A stretch of 48,637 bases of DNA from Methylophaga sp. (GTDB taxonomy: Bacteria; Pseudomonadota; Gammaproteobacteria; Nitrosococcales; Methylophagaceae): assembly GCF_030651745.1 (NCBI RefSeq), contig NZ_JAUSCC010000022.1, forward strand, positions 1 through 48,637. The letters are read 5' to 3'. A program made the position numbers and the translations under genes. The notes under the pieces were generated by a model that did not search any database, was not told where the DNA came from, and saw only the letters and a list, made by a program, of their open reading frames with translations. Below are positions 20,198-29,687 of the stretch, piece by piece; position 1 is the first letter of the stretch, and the number at the start of each line of letters is the position of its first letter.

Positions 20198-23100
20198 CTA
20201 ACATTCAGCCCATTGTTTATCTAACCGTTTGGCGGAAACAGGGTAGGCGGTGCCGATTTCCTGAGCAAAAACCGAGATACGGAACTCTTCAATCATCCAG
20301 CGGTATTGCTGCATCGATTCGTTATCAGCACGTTTGCTATTGTTCAGATAACGCTGCCAGTGGGGTTGAACCTCCAGTTGTCGCTGGCGATCCTTGTTGG
20401 GATCCGTCTTGAGTTTATCGAGACGTGCACCGATAGCACGAAAATACGCCGGTAAACGTTGTAATGCTTCATCCGGTGTGTGATGCACAAATCCTTGATA
20501 TAGCAGATAGGCTAATTGCTCGCGGATATCTTTAACGGCATGCATAGCCGCTAGTGGAATGTTTCCGGACAAGCGTTTGGCAATCGCATGATATTCACTT
20601 AACGGTTCGGCAATCAGTCTGGCAAGTTGATTGGCGATATTGATGAGTTCACTGCTGCGTTGTTGCAGCCGTTGTTCAAATTGCTGTTTGCTGCGTGGCC
20701 AGTCTTGATCTTTCAAGAAACACCGATCAAATGCTACTGCAATCAAGTCCTGTTTCAACTGCTCGCAAGGCGTGATTGGTTGCGCTGTTTTTTCTTCAAA
20801 CGGTGCTGCAGGCACATTGGCATAATGCAGACACATTTTCTGAATATCCGGCAGATTTTTCTGCAGGTATTTGACTTTGTCTTTCTCGGCCAGCATAAAC
20901 AATCGCCTTAAACCGATAGCCGAAAATGTTTTGGCTTGCTGCAAAGTGTCCATCAATGTCAGATCAACATGATCACCTCGATCAACCAAAGCAGGGTAGG
21001 CGGTCATTTCCAGACCGTTTTGCTGCATTACTATCTGCTCAGGAAATGCATCAAAATCCCATCCGAGCAGCCCGGTTTTTTCATAGTCTGAATCCGGTAA
21101 TTGCCGGAAACTGGCCGCCGCTTCTTTTGACCAGTCCAGCTTTAACTGGTTTAAATCACGACTTTCAGCCAATAACTGACCTTGTTCATCGACCAGTTTG
21201 AAGTTCATTTTTAAATATAACGGCAGATCTTCCAAACGCCAGTCATCGGCTTTGATTTCCACACCGGTCATTTTGCGTAATTGATCGCTTAACGTGGGTA
21301 ATAATGCGCCTTCGTATGGTGTGAGTGCTTTAAGGCAACGATCGGCATAATCGGGTACTGGAATAAAATGTCGACGCAGGGATTTGGGCAGGCTTTTCAG
21401 CAGAAAAATGACTTTGTCACGCAGCAGGCCCGGTACCAACCATTCATACCGCTCAGCATCACTTTGATTGAGTAACGACAGAGGTATGGTCTGGGTAATG
21501 CCATCGTGTTGTTTGCCGGGCTCAAAATGATATTCCAGTGGCAAAGGCACACGGTTGACCAGTAACTGATCCGGGTAACTTTCTACCGTCACCTGATCTG
21601 CGTTATGTTGCATCAGAATTTCACGGCTTAAAAACAGACATTGCGGCTGTTTTTGCTCAGCCTGTTTACGCCATTTTTCAAAGCCATGTCCATTGATGAT
21701 GTCGCCGGGAACACGTTGTTGATAAAAGGCAAACAGGGTGTCTTCATCTGCCAGCACATCACGGCGTCGGGATTTTTGTTCAAGTAGTTCTATTTCGTCA
21801 ATCAACTGACGGTTATGTTTGAAAAACGCAGCTTGGCAATTGAATTCACCATTAACCAGCGCTTCTCGAATAAATATTTCGTTAGCGGTGGGACGATCCA
21901 GAGGGCCATAGTGAATCTTGCGGCGATTAACAATGGGCAGACCATACAGGCTGACACTTTCAAAGGCGACGACTTGTGCCGGTTTTTTCTCCCAATGCGG
22001 ATCACTATATTGGCGCTTGACCAACTCACCGGCAATTGGCTCAATCCATTCAGGTTCAATTTTGGCGACAATCCGCGCATAGAGTTGTCCGGTTTCGACC
22101 AGCTCGGCAGCCATAATCCACTTCGGGCCTTTTTTGTGTAAGGCAGAACCGGGGAAAATTTTCAGTTTGAGATTACGGGTTCCGGCATAACTATGCTGAT
22201 CAGCTTTCATGGCAACATTGCTTAACAAACCACTCAGCAAAGCCTGATGAATGGCCTGATATTCCGCAGGCTGCTGATTTGGCTTAAAACCCATCTGGGT
22301 GGTTTGCACATGCAGTTGTTGATAAATATCATGCCATTCACGTAATCGCAAAAACGACAGGTAGTTTTCTTTACAGTATTTGCGAAACTTGTTCTGACTC
22401 AAGTGTTTCTGACGGTCATGATACAAATCCCACAGTTTGAGAAACGCTAAAAAATCTGATCGTTCATCTTTATATTTGCTGTGAGCTTCATCAGCTGCCT
22501 GTTGTTTGTCCATTGGCCGTTCACGTGGATCCTGAATGCTCAGGGCACTGGCGATCACCAAAACTTCATTCAGACTGTTTTGATCATTTGCCGCCAGAAT
22601 CATTCTGGCAATACGTGGGTCAATGGGCAGTTTGGCCAGTTGTCGGCCGATTTCGGTGATTTGTCGTTTGTTATTTACGGCGTTAAGCTCTTCCAGCAAT
22701 CGATAACCATCATTGATCATCTTTGGCGGCGGGGGATTGATAAACGGAAACTTGGCGGGATCGCCGAGTTTTAACGCCGTCATTTGTAGAATCACTGAAG
22801 CCAGATTGGTACGCAGAATTTCTGGATCAGTAAACGCTGGTCTTGCAGCAAAATCCTCTTCATCGTAAAGACGAATACAGATACCGGCGGCCACCCGTCC
22901 ACATCGACCAGAACGTTGATTGGCACTGGACTGAGATATTTTCTCAATCGGTAAACGCTGCACTTTGTTGCGCACACTGTAGCGACTGATACGGGCCAGA
23001 CCGGGATCTACAACGTAGCGAATTCCCGGTACCGTTAATGAAGTTTCAGCGACATTAGTCGCCAGTATGATTCGTCGTGGGCCACCGGTTTTAAATACCC

Positions 23101-24085
23101 GGTTCTGTTCACTGGCCGATTGTCTGGCAAATAACGGTAGAATTTCGGTATTGGGCGGATGATGTTTGCGTAATGCCTCTGAAACATCACGAATATCGCG
23201 TTCACCTGAAAGAAAAATCAGTACATCACCAGGTCCGGCACGGCACAATTCATCAACTGCGCTGACAATTCCATCGACAAAATCCAGATCTTCGCTGTCA
23301 TCATCGCGGCTCAATAAAGGCCGATAACGGATTTCGACAGGATAAGTACGGCCACTGACTTCTATAACCGGTGCATTATTGAAATGCTCTGAAAAGCGTT
23401 GGGTATCAATGGTTGCCGAAGTTATGATCAGTTTCAGATCGGGGCGTTTAGGGAGCAGTTGTTTCAGATAACCCAGCAGAAAATCAATATTCAGACTGCG
23501 TTCGTGGGCTTCATCAATTATCAGCGTGTCATATTGACTGAGAAACGGATCATTTTGCGTTTCTGCCAGCAAAATACCGTCGGTCATCAGTTTGATATAG
23601 CTTTTATCAGCCTTCACCTGATCATGAAAACGAACCTTATAACCGACAATTTCACCGAGTTGAGAGCCCAGTTCTTCTGCAATACGGCTGGCAACGGTTC
23701 GAGCTGCAATGCGTCGTGGCTGGGTGTGACCAATCATGCCTGCCACACCTCGACCAAGCTCTAAACAGATTTGTGGAAGCTGGGTCGTCTTACCTGAACC
23801 GGTTTCACCACAAAGAATAATTACCTGGTGTTGCTGAATGGCAGTGGCAATATCCTGGCGGCGTTCAATAACCGGCAAATCAGCATTTAAGGATGGTTTA
23901 GGAAGATTATCCAGGCGTAAGAGGTAACGTTGGTGAGATTTTTCAATTTGTTGTTGCAGGTTCAGCCATTCAGATTCATTGGCGGATTTATTCTGCAACT
24001 GCAATAAGCGCCGACGCAGCTTGTGCTGGTCGGCAATCATTGTGTTTTGTATTTGTGATTCGAGTTGTTGCTGTAGGTTGTTCAC
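20198..24085 (-). CDS. hrpA: ATP-dependent RNA helicase HrpA
   Basis: A 1295-residue DEAH-box helicase, the normal size for HrpA. Walker A GETGSGKT is at 93-100, DEAH at 191-194, SAT (motif III) near 223, and motif VI QRSGRCGR follows in the second RecA domain. Winged-helix, ratchet, OB-fold and the long HrpA-specific C-terminal region complete it. In E. coli HrpA acts on mRNA and rescues collided ribosomes. It starts at GTG at 24085; an in-frame ATG 15 codons later is an alternative start. Confidence 0.96.
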   Translation of the reverse strand: MNNLQQQLESQIQNTMIADQHKLRRRLLQLQNKSANESEWLNLQQQIEKSHQRYLLRLDNLPKPSLNADLPVIERRQDIATAIQQHQVIILCGETGSGKTTQLPQICLELGRGVAGMIGHTQPRRIAARTVASRIAEELGSQLGEIVGYKVRFHDQVKADKSYIKLMTDGILLAETQNDPFLSQYDTLIIDEAHERSLNIDFLLGYLKQLLPKRPDLKLIITSATIDTQRFSEHFNNAPVIEVSGRTYPVEIRYRPLLSRDDDSEDLDFVDGIVSAVDELCRAGPGDVLIFLSGERDIRDVSEALRKHHPPNTEILPLFARQSASEQNRVFKTGGPRRIILATNVAETSLTVPGIRYVVDPGLARISRYSVRNKVQRLPIEKISQSSANQRSGRCGRVAAGICIRLYDEEDFAARPAFTDPEILRTNLASVILQMTALKLGDPAKFPFINPPPPKMINDGYRLLEELNAVNNKRQITEIGRQLAKLPIDPRIARMILAANDQNSLNEVLVIASALSIQDPRERPMDKQQAADEAHSKYKDERSDFLAFLKLWDLYHDRQKHLSQNKFRKYCKENYLSFLRLREWHDIYQQLHVQTTQMGFKPNQQPAEYQAIHQALLSGLLSNVAMKADQHSYAGTRNLKLKIFPGSALHKKGPKWIMAAELVETGQLYARIVAKIEPEWIEPIAGELVKRQYSDPHWEKKPAQVVAFESVSLYGLPIVNRRKIHYGPLDRPTANEIFIREALVNGEFNCQAAFFKHNRQLIDEIELLEQKSRRRDVLADEDTLFAFYQQRVPGDIINGHGFEKWRKQAEQKQPQCLFLSREILMQHNADQVTVESYPDQLLVNRVPLPLEYHFEPGKQHDGITQTIPLSLLNQSDAERYEWLVPGLLRDKVIFLLKSLPKSLRRHFIPVPDYADRCLKALTPYEGALLPTLSDQLRKMTGVEIKADDWRLEDLPLYLKMNFKLVDEQGQLLAESRDLNQLKLDWSKEAAASFRQLPDSDYEKTGLLGWDFDAFPEQIVMQQNGLEMTAYPALVDRGDHVDLTLMDTLQQAKTFSAIGLRRLFMLAEKDKVKYLQKNLPDIQKMCLHYANVPAAPFEEKTAQPITPCEQLKQDLIAVAFDRCFLKDQDWPRSKQQFEQRLQQRSSELINIANQLARLIAEPLSEYHAIAKRLSGNIPLAAMHAVKDIREQLAYLLYQGFVHHTPDEALQRLPAYFRAIGARLDKLKTDPNKDRQRQLEVQPHWQRYLNNSKRADNESMQQYRWMIEEFRISVFAQEIGTAYPVSAKRLDKQWAEC

Positions 24086-24161
24086 TGATCTTCAATTTTA
24101 AACGGCCCCAAGGGCTCATATCTTACATAGCCATCATTGTACTATGTGAGATTCGACGTCT

Positions 24162-25139
24162 TTACAGACTCCAGGACAGTGACAGCATGTATTTGAAATC
24201 ATTTTTACTGATGTTATCTTCAGTTTCTGAATCATATTCATTGGTCATGCCAACTTTTAATGCTACGCCTGCACGCTCATCAAGATCCAGAATCCAGTCA
24301 AATGACGTTACGTTACGATATTCATCAAACGAATCAAAGCTAGGGTAGAACGTATTGGCTAGTGCCAGACGTTGGGCAGCATTGATGCGCCAGCGAGTTT
24401 CAAGGCCCAACAGACCTTCAGGGGTAAATTCCTGACGTTCTCCACCAAAGGTTTTATTGAAACCCACACCGCTACGTCCAACAAATAAAAACTTCTCGGT
24501 GTTGGCAAACTCATAACCGAAACCACTGTTTGCATTCACCCGATAGTCGTAATCTTTGAACCTATCGATATCAAAACGACCGCCGGCAAACATGAACCAT
24601 GGTGTGGTCGGTTGCAACCAGTCGCGGTTGATCGAGGTAAAAAAGCTGTTGTCAGAGGTTTCATCTTCTGATTTAGCATAAAAATAAGCGGTCCGGCTGT
24701 TAATACGGGTTTTCTCGGTTGCCAGATCGGCATTAAAGGCAACATTCACCTTACTGTTATCTGATTTTCCGCGGCTTCCCGACAGACCTAAATCGAACCG
24801 TCTTTCCCAATCAGATAACCAACCGGTACCAAACAAACCGGTATCTTCAGGCTCAGCGGCTGTAAGACCAGCTGGTTCGACATAAGGTTGAGGGGTAGAT
24901 GAGTCAGCAGAAGGTGTTTGCTGTGCCAAAGCTTCATAATCGGTCTTGATTTCAGCTACCGTATTGGTTCTGATGATCATTTCACCGAGCAGTTGGTGTT
25001 TAATCGTTAAAGATTCCTGATTGCGCTCCAACAAATCGCCTTGTAGACGATCACCATTGGTTAATACCAAGGTAACGGGAGCAGCATGAGATAAAACAGG
25101 AGCCAACAAACAGACAAGTACAAATTTTTTCAGCAACAA
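24162..25139 (-). CDS. DUF481 (YdiY-like) outer-membrane protein
   Basis: A 325-residue exported protein. A signal peptide (to about residue 19, SHA) is followed by a small N-terminal beta domain (TLVLTNGDRLQGDLLE), an Ala/Pro/Ser/Thr/Glu linker, and a DUF481 domain with alternating strands that ends SLSWSL, as outer-membrane barrels do. It probably forms a barrel of unknown function, like YdiY. The start is TTG with AGGAA 6 bases upstream; no in-frame ATG precedes the signal peptide. A sigma70-like promoter lies just upstream at 25172-25200. Confidence 0.85.
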   Translation of the reverse strand: MLLKKFVLVCLLAPVLSHAAPVTLVLTNGDRLQGDLLERNQESLTIKHQLLGEMIIRTNTVAEIKTDYEALAQQTPSADSSTPQPYVEPAGLTAAEPEDTGLFGTGWLSDWERRFDLGLSGSRGKSDNSKVNVAFNADLATEKTRINSRTAYFYAKSEDETSDNSFFTSINRDWLQPTTPWFMFAGGRFDIDRFKDYDYRVNANSGFGYEFANTEKFLFVGRSGVGFNKTFGGERQEFTPEGLLGLETRWRINAAQRLALANTFYPSFDSFDEYRNVTSFDWILDLDERAGVALKVGMTNEYDSETEDNISKNDFKYMLSLSWSL

Positions 25140-25171
25140 AACTAATTCCTATGACAGATTTTTACAGCCAT

Positions 25172-25200
25172 ATACTATCGACAACCGAGTCAATTGTCAG
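25172..25200 (-). promoter_or_regulatory. Sigma70-like promoter of the DUF481 gene
   Basis: On the minus strand, CTGACA (-35, 5 of 6 consensus) at 25195-25200 and TAGTAT (-10, 4 of 6) at 25172-25177 are separated by exactly 17 bases. The predicted start site is about 25 bases before the TTG start codon. It is read from sequence only. Confidence 0.5.
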
Positions 25201-25251
25201 TGGTAATTGTTCGGGAATATTTCTTTTAATATCGGGAAATATTAACCTCTG

Positions 25252-25716
25252 TCAGCAACCATCATTATTGATGCTTCCATCAGGCATGGTTGTATTACAG
25301 AATTTAATGCCTCTGTCATGGGCACCTTTCATTGAAGCTCCGGTTAAGTCAGCACCTGTCATGTCCGAGAAAATCAAATGAGCTCCGTCAAGGATGGCAT
25401 TTTTAAGGTTGGCATCGATGAGTTGGGCATAATCCATTAAGGAATTGCTCAGATTAGCACCTTCAAGCTGAGCACCATGCATACGTGAGTGAGTAAACCA
25501 CGCGCCTTTGGCATTGGCATTTTTAAGGTTAATACCTTTGAGATTGGATTCGCTCATATCTGCAGCCTGCAGATCGTGATCTTCAAGTTGTGCGTCGCTT
25601 AAATCACAATGATGACACTGGTTTTGTTCAAGTAGTCTTTTCAGATAAATTTCATTGTATGCATAGGCCGAGGCACTGAAAAAACTCAGGATTGTGATAA
25701 TCACCATTGATTTCAT
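25252..25716 (-). CDS. Exported pentapeptide-repeat protein
   Basis: A 154-residue protein with a signal peptide ending AYA near residue 19, then CHHC and about 18 consecutive A(D/N)LxX-type five-residue repeats from about 36 to 130. These should fold as a right-handed quadrilateral beta-helix. The tail FCNTTMPDGSINNDGC is a recognisable C-terminal motif in secreted pentapeptide proteins and carries two cysteines that may pair. It is the last gene of a yhbY-nitroreductase-pentapeptide run with gaps of 24-29 bases. Function is unknown; the signal peptide argues against a DNA-gyrase mimic. Confidence 0.88.
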   Translation of the reverse strand: MKSMVIITILSFFSASAYAYNEIYLKRLLEQNQCHHCDLSDAQLEDHDLQAADMSESNLKGINLKNANAKGAWFTHSRMHGAQLEGANLSNSLMDYAQLIDANLKNAILDGAHLIFSDMTGADLTGASMKGAHDRGIKFCNTTMPDGSINNDGC

Positions 25717-25740
25717 TGTACTTCCCTCAATTTTGTAGCG

Positions 25741-26334
25741 TTAATCTGACCAGCGATTGACAAAAAAATGTTCGCTTAATGGACGCCGTTGCCTGGCTTT
25801 AAGTTCCTGTTCCAGTTGCTCTGCCGTCAACGTATCAAGTGCTGCCGGGTAGCCAATGGCAATAACTGACCAGAGGTTTATTTCACTGGGAATGGATAAA
25901 GCCTGACGCAATTTGTCTGCATCAAAGCCACCCATTTGATGAGACATTAAACCTGCTGCAGTGGCTTGCAAGCATAAATTGAGGCTGGCTGCGCCAGTAT
26001 CATAGCCATTCCAGCGGTTTTCAAGACCATTGTGGGTGAATTTGGTTTGTGAAGCGGTAACAATTAATAACGGTGCATTAACTGCCCAGATTTGATTACC
26101 CGGAGACAAGCAATCCAGAGTTTGTTGCCAGCTGGTGACATCATTGAATTTATTACAGATGACATAACGCCAAGGGGCCTCGCCATAACAGGAGGGTGCC
26201 CATAATGCAGCTTCGCAAAGCGCTGTAATGGTTTCGTCACTTACCGCCTGGGTCGCATCAAATGTTTTGCCACTCCAGCGCTCAGCAATAATGGAGGCGA
26301 GTTTCTGTTGTGTTTCAGCTGGTTTTTGAATCAT
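25741..26334 (-). CDS. Nitroreductase-family FMN oxidoreductase
   Basis: A 197-residue flavoprotein of the nitroreductase family. The N-terminal RWSGKTFDATQAVSDETI segment, the APSCYGEAPWRYVI FMN-binding segment and the C-terminal VIAIGYPA motif are characteristic. Members reduce nitro compounds, quinones or flavins with NAD(P)H as homodimers. It follows yhbY by 29 bases and precedes the pentapeptide gene by 24 bases, so all three probably share one transcript. The substrate is unknown. Confidence 0.9.
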   Translation of the reverse strand: MIQKPAETQQKLASIIAERWSGKTFDATQAVSDETITALCEAALWAPSCYGEAPWRYVICNKFNDVTSWQQTLDCLSPGNQIWAVNAPLLIVTASQTKFTHNGLENRWNGYDTGAASLNLCLQATAAGLMSHQMGGFDADKLRQALSIPSEINLWSVIAIGYPAALDTLTAEQLEQELKARQRRPLSEHFFVNRWSD

Positions 26335-26363
26335 GCAGCGTTCCTGGTCAGCTAACTGAATAA

Positions 26364-26657
26364 TTAACGAGGTAACTCAATGCGAGGTTTTTCGGCCGGA
26401 CGATAAAAGCCACCGATATGACCAATTACCATCACCAGATCTGCTTTGGTTTTTTCGGCAATTTCATCGAGCATCTTTTTGCGATCGGCTCTTTCCTGTC
26501 CGCTAACACGTACTTTAATCAGCTCATGAAACGCCAGTGCATTTTCAATTTCAGCCAGAACGTTTTCAGTAAGACCCGCGTTACCAATCATCACAATAGG
26601 TTTTAGTGGGTGGGCCAATCCTTTCAGATATCGGCGTTGTTTATCATTGACTGCCAT
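26364..26657 (-). CDS. yhbY: Ribosome assembly RNA-binding protein YhbY (CRM domain)
   Basis: A 97-residue protein that is a single CRM domain. It begins with KQRRYLKGLAHPLKPIVMIGNAGLTENV, shown here as the segments RRYLKGLAH and IGNAGLTENV, and carries HELIKVRVSG. YhbY associates with pre-50S ribosomal subunits. It is the first gene of a three-gene minus-strand run and is divergent from rlmKL across 49 bases, pairing two ribosome-maturation genes. A promoter with an extended -10 lies in that gap. Confidence 0.93.
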   Translation of the reverse strand: MAVNDKQRRYLKGLAHPLKPIVMIGNAGLTENVLAEIENALAFHELIKVRVSGQERADRKKMLDEIAEKTKADLVMVIGHIGGFYRPAEKPRIELPR

Positions 26658-26687
26658 GTGTAGGGCTACCTGTATTAAAATGCCGTG

Positions 26688-26696
26688 ATTATATCA
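26688..26696 (-). promoter_or_regulatory. Extended -10 promoter for yhbY
   Basis: The minus strand reads TGATATAAT: a perfect TATAAT at 26688-26693 with the TGn extension at 26694-26696. Transcription would start about 24 bases before the yhbY ATG. The -35 match is poor, as is usual for extended -10 promoters. Confidence 0.55.
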
Positions 26697-26706
26697 GGAT
26701 AGTTTC

Positions 26707-28941
26707 ATGACTAAACATAAGTTCACCGTCACCGCAGCACGTGGCATGTTGCCGCTGCTCGAAGCCGAACTCAAACAAATCGGTATTAAACAGTTCAAAA
26801 CAGAAGCGGGCAGTATCCGTTTTACCGGCAGTCTTAAGGAAGCCTATCAGGTCTGTTTATGGTCGCGGGTCGCCGTCAGGGTGCTGATGCCTATAGCGCA
26901 TTTTTCTGCTGAAACCACCGATCAGCTTTATAACGGCATAAAAGAACTGGCCTGGGAAGAGCATATTGATGCTGAGGACACCACCTTGGCCATTGATTTC
27001 AATAGCTTTCGATCGAAAATCCATCACACACAATTTGGTGCGCAGAAAGTCAAAGATGCCATTGTGGATCGACTGCGGGATTTGTTTGGCACCAGACCTT
27101 CAGTGGATTTGCATCAACCGGATCTGCGGGTAAATGTCTATCTTAAACACAATCAAGCGATTGTCAGCCTTGATTTGTCAGGTGAAAGTCTGCACAAACG
27201 CGGCTATCGCGTCAGCCCAACTAACGCACCGATTAAAGAACATTTAGCCGCCGCCATATTACTTTCAGCAGAATGGCCAAAACTGGCTAGAGAGGGCTGG
27301 GCATTATTGGATCCGATGTGTGGTAGCGGTACATTTCTGATTGAAGCGGCTTTAATGGCTGCGGATATTGCGCCTGGATTGCAACGTGATTATTTTGGTT
27401 TTCTCTATTGGAAACAGCACGACAAAGCCGCCTGGCAGCAATTAAAGGCTGATGCTGAAAGAAGACGCTTAAGTGGTCTGGCCCGTTTACCGATGATCAT
27501 GGGTGGTGATGAGGATAAAACGGCAGTAACTGCAGCGCAGGCTAATATTGAAGCAGCAGGGATCAGTGATCGTATTCAGGTTATTCACCGTGATCTGCAG
27601 AATTGGGCAACAGTAGCTCAAACACTGCCAGAGGTTGGCTTGTTAGTCTCTAACCCACCATATGGTCAACGCATTGGTGATACCGCTTCCTTACATGATT
27701 TGTATGAAGCACTGGGTGATTTGGTCAATCAGCATTTACCCGCATGGCGTACTACGATTATTACCGATAATGCCCAGCTGGGTAAATTTACCGGTTTGAC
27801 CATCTTTGACAGCAAACCTTTTGATAACGGGCCGATTGCCTGTGAAGTGTTGTCATATCGAGCACCCAAAGCGTTACGCCGTGATGCCAAACCCGTACAA
27901 CAGGAAATGTCGGCTTCACCTTCACCTTGGGATAAAACGCCAAAAACTAAACCCAAGCCTGTTGATAATTCATCTGTAGTGGAAAACTTATCTCCACAAG
28001 CTGAAATGTTTGCCAATCGATTGAAAAAGAATGTTCGCCATCTGGCGAAATGGGCACGTAAAAATCAATTGGATTGTTATCGCGTTTATGATGCTGATTT
28101 ACCGGATTATGCTGTGGCAATCGATGTCTATGGCGATTATGTACATGTGCAGGAATACGCGCCACCAGCCGATATTGATCCGTTAAAAGCCAGCGAACGA
28201 TTAGATGAAGTAATGCATATCATTCCGGCCGTTTTGGGAGTGAGCAACGATAAAGTTGCGTTGAAATTACGTCAGAAACAACGTGGCTCTAATCAATATG
28301 AGTCTCAGGCGGCATTACGCCAGCGTTTTGAAGTGCGGGAAAATGATCTGCGCTTCTGGATTAATCTGACTGATTATCTGGATACCGGCTTATTTCTGGA
28401 TCATCGTATTACCCGGCAGATGCTGGCTGAAACCAGCAGAGGCAAAGCCTTTCTGAATCTGTTTGCATACACTGGCAGTGCGACGGTTTATGCCGCTGCA
28501 GGGGGCGCTAAATCGACTACTACCGTTGATATGTCCAACACCTATCTGGGCTGGGCCAAAGATAATATGCAACTTAATAAGTTTGTTGGTGAGCAGCACC
28601 AGTTTATTCGTGCTGATGTATTAGCGTGGCTAAATGAACCCGCTACTCAGGAATTGCGTTTCGATTTGATTTTTGTCGATCCGCCGACTTTTTCCAATTC
28701 CAACAAAATGGAAGGGGTGTTCGATATTCAGCGTGATTACATCGATATGCTGTACAAGGTGTCCAGGATGTTGAATCCAGGTGGTGAGATTTTCTTTTCG
28801 ACCAATCGACGGGACTTCAAACTGGATACATCAGCATTAAAAGGTCTGGATATAAAAGACATTAGCAAAGCAACATTACCAGTTGATTTTGAAAGAAATC
28901 CAAAGATTCATTATTGCTGGAAAATACAAAAATCAGCTTGA
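26707..28941 (+). CDS. rlmL: Bifunctional 23S rRNA methyltransferase RlmKL
   Basis: A 744-residue fusion of RlmL (m2G2445) and RlmK (m7G2069), as in E. coli. The N-terminal half has a THUMP domain (about 50-160), the SAM loop DPMCGSGTFLIEAA and catalytic NPPYG near 317. The C-terminal half has LNLFAYTGSATVYAA and FVDPPTFSNS. A Pro/Lys/Ser-rich linker at about 400-425 separates them. AGGATAG precedes the ATG. It converges on parA with a 9-base overlap of the 3' ends. Confidence 0.96.
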   Translation: MTKHKFTVTAARGMLPLLEAELKQIGIKQFKTEAGSIRFTGSLKEAYQVCLWSRVAVRVLMPIAHFSAETTDQLYNGIKELAWEEHIDAEDTTLAIDFNSFRSKIHHTQFGAQKVKDAIVDRLRDLFGTRPSVDLHQPDLRVNVYLKHNQAIVSLDLSGESLHKRGYRVSPTNAPIKEHLAAAILLSAEWPKLAREGWALLDPMCGSGTFLIEAALMAADIAPGLQRDYFGFLYWKQHDKAAWQQLKADAERRRLSGLARLPMIMGGDEDKTAVTAAQANIEAAGISDRIQVIHRDLQNWATVAQTLPEVGLLVSNPPYGQRIGDTASLHDLYEALGDLVNQHLPAWRTTIITDNAQLGKFTGLTIFDSKPFDNGPIACEVLSYRAPKALRRDAKPVQQEMSASPSPWDKTPKTKPKPVDNSSVVENLSPQAEMFANRLKKNVRHLAKWARKNQLDCYRVYDADLPDYAVAIDVYGDYVHVQEYAPPADIDPLKASERLDEVMHIIPAVLGVSNDKVALKLRQKQRGSNQYESQAALRQRFEVRENDLRFWINLTDYLDTGLFLDHRITRQMLAETSRGKAFLNLFAYTGSATVYAAAGGAKSTTTVDMSNTYLGWAKDNMQLNKFVGEQHQFIRADVLAWLNEPATQELRFDLIFVDPPTFSNSNKMEGVFDIQRDYIDMLYKVSRMLNPGGEIFFSTNRRDFKLDTSALKGLDIKDISKATLPVDFERNPKIHYCWKIQKSA

Positions 28942-29685
28942 ACTATCGAGGGTGAGTTTAATTTCTTCCCATAACGCTTCATAGGCTTTATTGACAGCAG
29001 AATTTGCTGCAAAAGCCGCCAATGGTGCTCTGGCTTCACCCATTTTTTCCACTACGGCAGCATAGGGAATGGCTGTTTGCAAACCATGTTTCAGTACTTT
29101 GGGTGGGTGGGCAAGCATGACACGATGCAGGCTGCGTCGGCGGTCAGCCATGGTGAAAAATGCATGCAGTCGTTTTGGTTTAAGGTTGTTTTCTTTGAAA
29201 AAGTCGCGGGTCTGCTCAAAAGTACGCATTGATAAATGGCTTGGGATAATCGGTACATAAATCGCGTCTGCTGCCGCAAACATTTGTTCGGTCAGCTCCG
29301 AAAAGCTTGGTGGACAATCCAGCACTATTAACGAATAGCTCTCACCAAACGGTGCTAGCAGCTTGCCCAGCTGATCTTTATCAACTCCCGCTTTAGCCAG
29401 ATCCAAGTCCATTTGGCGAAAGGAAAAATCGGCGGGAATGATATCCAGTGAGGGGTAATCTGTTTTCTTAACCAATTCACCGATAGGCATCTTGCCAGAT
29501 AGTAATTTTTTGGCTTCAGCTTTCGATTTACTTTTGCGTTGCAATAACCAGCTGGCAGCGCCTTGTGGGTCCAGATCCCACAACAGAGTAGGGATACCTT
29601 GATTGGCAGCCTGCCAGGCAATATTAACGGCAGAAGTGGTCTTACCCACGCCGCCTTTCAAATTGAAAAATGCGATTATTTGCAT
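28933..29685 (-). CDS. Orphan ParA-family ATPase coupled to ppk1
   Basis: A 250-residue ParA/MinD-type ATPase with the deviant Walker A KGGVGKTT at 10-17 (signature Lys10 and catalytic Lys15), A' motif DLDPQG at 37-42, and Walker B VLDCPPS from about 121. The rest has the basic patches expected of nonspecific DNA binding by ParA proteins. It lacks an N-terminal HTH, and no ParB or parS-like partner gene is adjacent, so it is not the chromosomal parAB pair. Its ATG lies 2 bases after the ppk1 stop, so the two are surely cotranslated. I infer that it positions a cargo, possibly polyphosphate or Ppk1. The 3' end overlaps rlmKL. Confidence 0.88.
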   Translation of the reverse strand: MQIIAFFNLKGGVGKTTSAVNIAWQAANQGIPTLLWDLDPQGAASWLLQRKSKSKAEAKKLLSGKMPIGELVKKTDYPSLDIIPADFSFRQMDLDLAKAGVDKDQLGKLLAPFGESYSLIVLDCPPSFSELTEQMFAAADAIYVPIIPSHLSMRTFEQTRDFFKENNLKPKRLHAFFTMADRRRSLHRVMLAHPPKVLKHGLQTAIPYAAVVEKMGEARAPLAAFAANSAVNKAYEALWEEIKLTLDSSS

Positions 29686-29687
29686 GA

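Noticed and set aside
25216..25243. AATATTTC/GAAATATT hairpin after the pentapeptide gene
   Set aside because: The perfect 8-bp stem has a single G-C pair and no clear U tract, so I do not call it a terminator.
28933..29685. Chromosome-partitioning parA of a parAB locus
   Set aside because: No parB, gidA/gidB or parS-like repeat is adjacent, and the gene is coupled to ppk1.
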